From positions 1 through 6,107 of the forward strand of contig JAJYFI010000078.1 of assembly GCA_021790955.1 (NCBI GenBank): a DNA stretch of 6,107 bases, written 5' to 3'. Numbering within the stretch: the first letter of the stretch is position 1; every line of letters begins with the position of its first letter. A program made the position numbers and the translations under genes. This document shows, one piece after another, positions 5,843 to 6,107 of this stretch. The DNA comes from a bacterium. Lineage in GTDB: Bacteria > Elusimicrobiota > Elusimicrobia > UBA1565 > UBA9628. The notes under the pieces are model-generated. The model saw only the letters and a program-made list of their open reading frames with translations, was not told the origin of the DNA and did not search any database.

Positions 5843-6107
5843 ATGCCAGCCCCGCTTTCGATGAAGCTGCGCCTCTTCCGCCACATCCTTTCCCGCAAAC
5901 TCAAAGGCGTCAAACGGTTCCCCCTGGTTCTCCAGCTCGAGCCCCTCTTCGCCTGCAACCTCGAGTGCGCCGGCTGCGGCAAGATCCAATACCCGGCCGA
6001 CATCCTGCGCAAGCGCCTCGCGCCTGAAGAGTGCTGGGCCGCGGCGGAGGAATGCGGCGCCCCCGTCGTGACGGTGGCCGGCGGCGAGCCCCTCGTCCAT
6101 CCGGAGA
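5843..6107 (+). CDS. hpnH: Adenosyl-hopene synthase HpnH (radical SAM), 3'-truncated by the window edge
   Basis: The first 88 residues of the radical SAM enzyme that couples a 5'-deoxyadenosyl radical to hopene (diploptene), the first step of C35 (extended) hopanoid synthesis. The N-terminus matches HpnH closely: start MPAPLSMKLR, then KRFPLVLQLEPLFACNLECA (24-43). The iron-sulfur motif CX3CX2C is present as C38-N-L-E-C42-A-G-C45, followed by the family-specific GKIQYPADILRKRL (46-59). The SAM-binding GGEP motif is at 80-83, just before the edge. The full protein is usually about 330-380 residues, so roughly a quarter is visible. The ATG is fixed by AAAGGAG five bases upstream. It lies 36 bp downstream of shc on the same strand, and its substrate is the product of that enzyme, so context and family agree. 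Activity cannot be judged without the remainder. Confidence 0.95.
   Translation, partial: MPAPLSMKLRLFRHILSRKLKGVKRFPLVLQLEPLFACNLECAGCGKIQYPADILRKRLAPEECWAAAEECGAPVVTVAGGEPLVHPE

Noticed and set aside
3743..6100. Open reading frame of 785 codons on the minus strand, opposite shc and hpnH
   Set aside because: It is rich in Gly, Ala, Arg, Asp, Val and Glu with no family motif, no membrane or domain pattern and no ribosome binding site. It is the expected antisense shadow of GC-biased codons, while the plus strand carries unmistakable SHC and HpnH motifs.

Overview
The window is GC-rich bacterial DNA (roughly 65% G+C by eye). It is densely coded, with five protein genes and only one real intergenic gap (about 120 bp). 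Hopanoid genes and a lipoprotein-type solute-binding protein point to a bacterium with a periplasm or outer membrane. No gene fixes the phylum: shc and hpnH occur in Proteobacteria, Acidobacteria, Planctomycetes and several uncultured lineages, so I leave the taxon open. I saw no RNA gene, CRISPR array, insertion sequence, integrase or phage gene.

Left half, plus strand (2-2511): two complete-looking but different APC-superfamily amino acid permeases, the first cut by the window edge. They are joined by an ATGA stop/start overlap, so they are probably co-transcribed and translationally coupled.

Middle, minus strand (3620-2448): a LivJ/LivK-type periplasmic binding protein with a lipoprotein-like signal peptide. 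It converges on the second permease, and the two coding ends overlap by 64 bp. No LivH/M/G/F transporter subunits are visible, so within this window it is an orphan receptor beside secondary amino acid transporters.

Gap 3621-3739: an AT-richer, divergent promoter region. It has a perfect extended -10 (TGATATAAT) facing right and a plausible promoter facing left very close to the binding-protein start.

Right half, plus strand (3740-6107): squalene-hopene cyclase (shc/hpnF) with the catalytic DIDD motif and aromatic active-site residues. It is followed 36 bp later, behind a strong Shine-Dalgarno site, by the N-terminal quarter or so of hpnH, the radical SAM enzyme that adds adenosine to the hopene skeleton. 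Together they form the start of a hopanoid operon: cyclisation of squalene to hopene, then the first step of C35 side-chain extension.

I found no convincing undescribed system. The points most worth a second look are the orphan binding protein converging on a permease pair, the overlapping convergent ends, the non-conserved N-terminal region of the cyclase, and its His-to-Arg change next to the catalytic aspartate.
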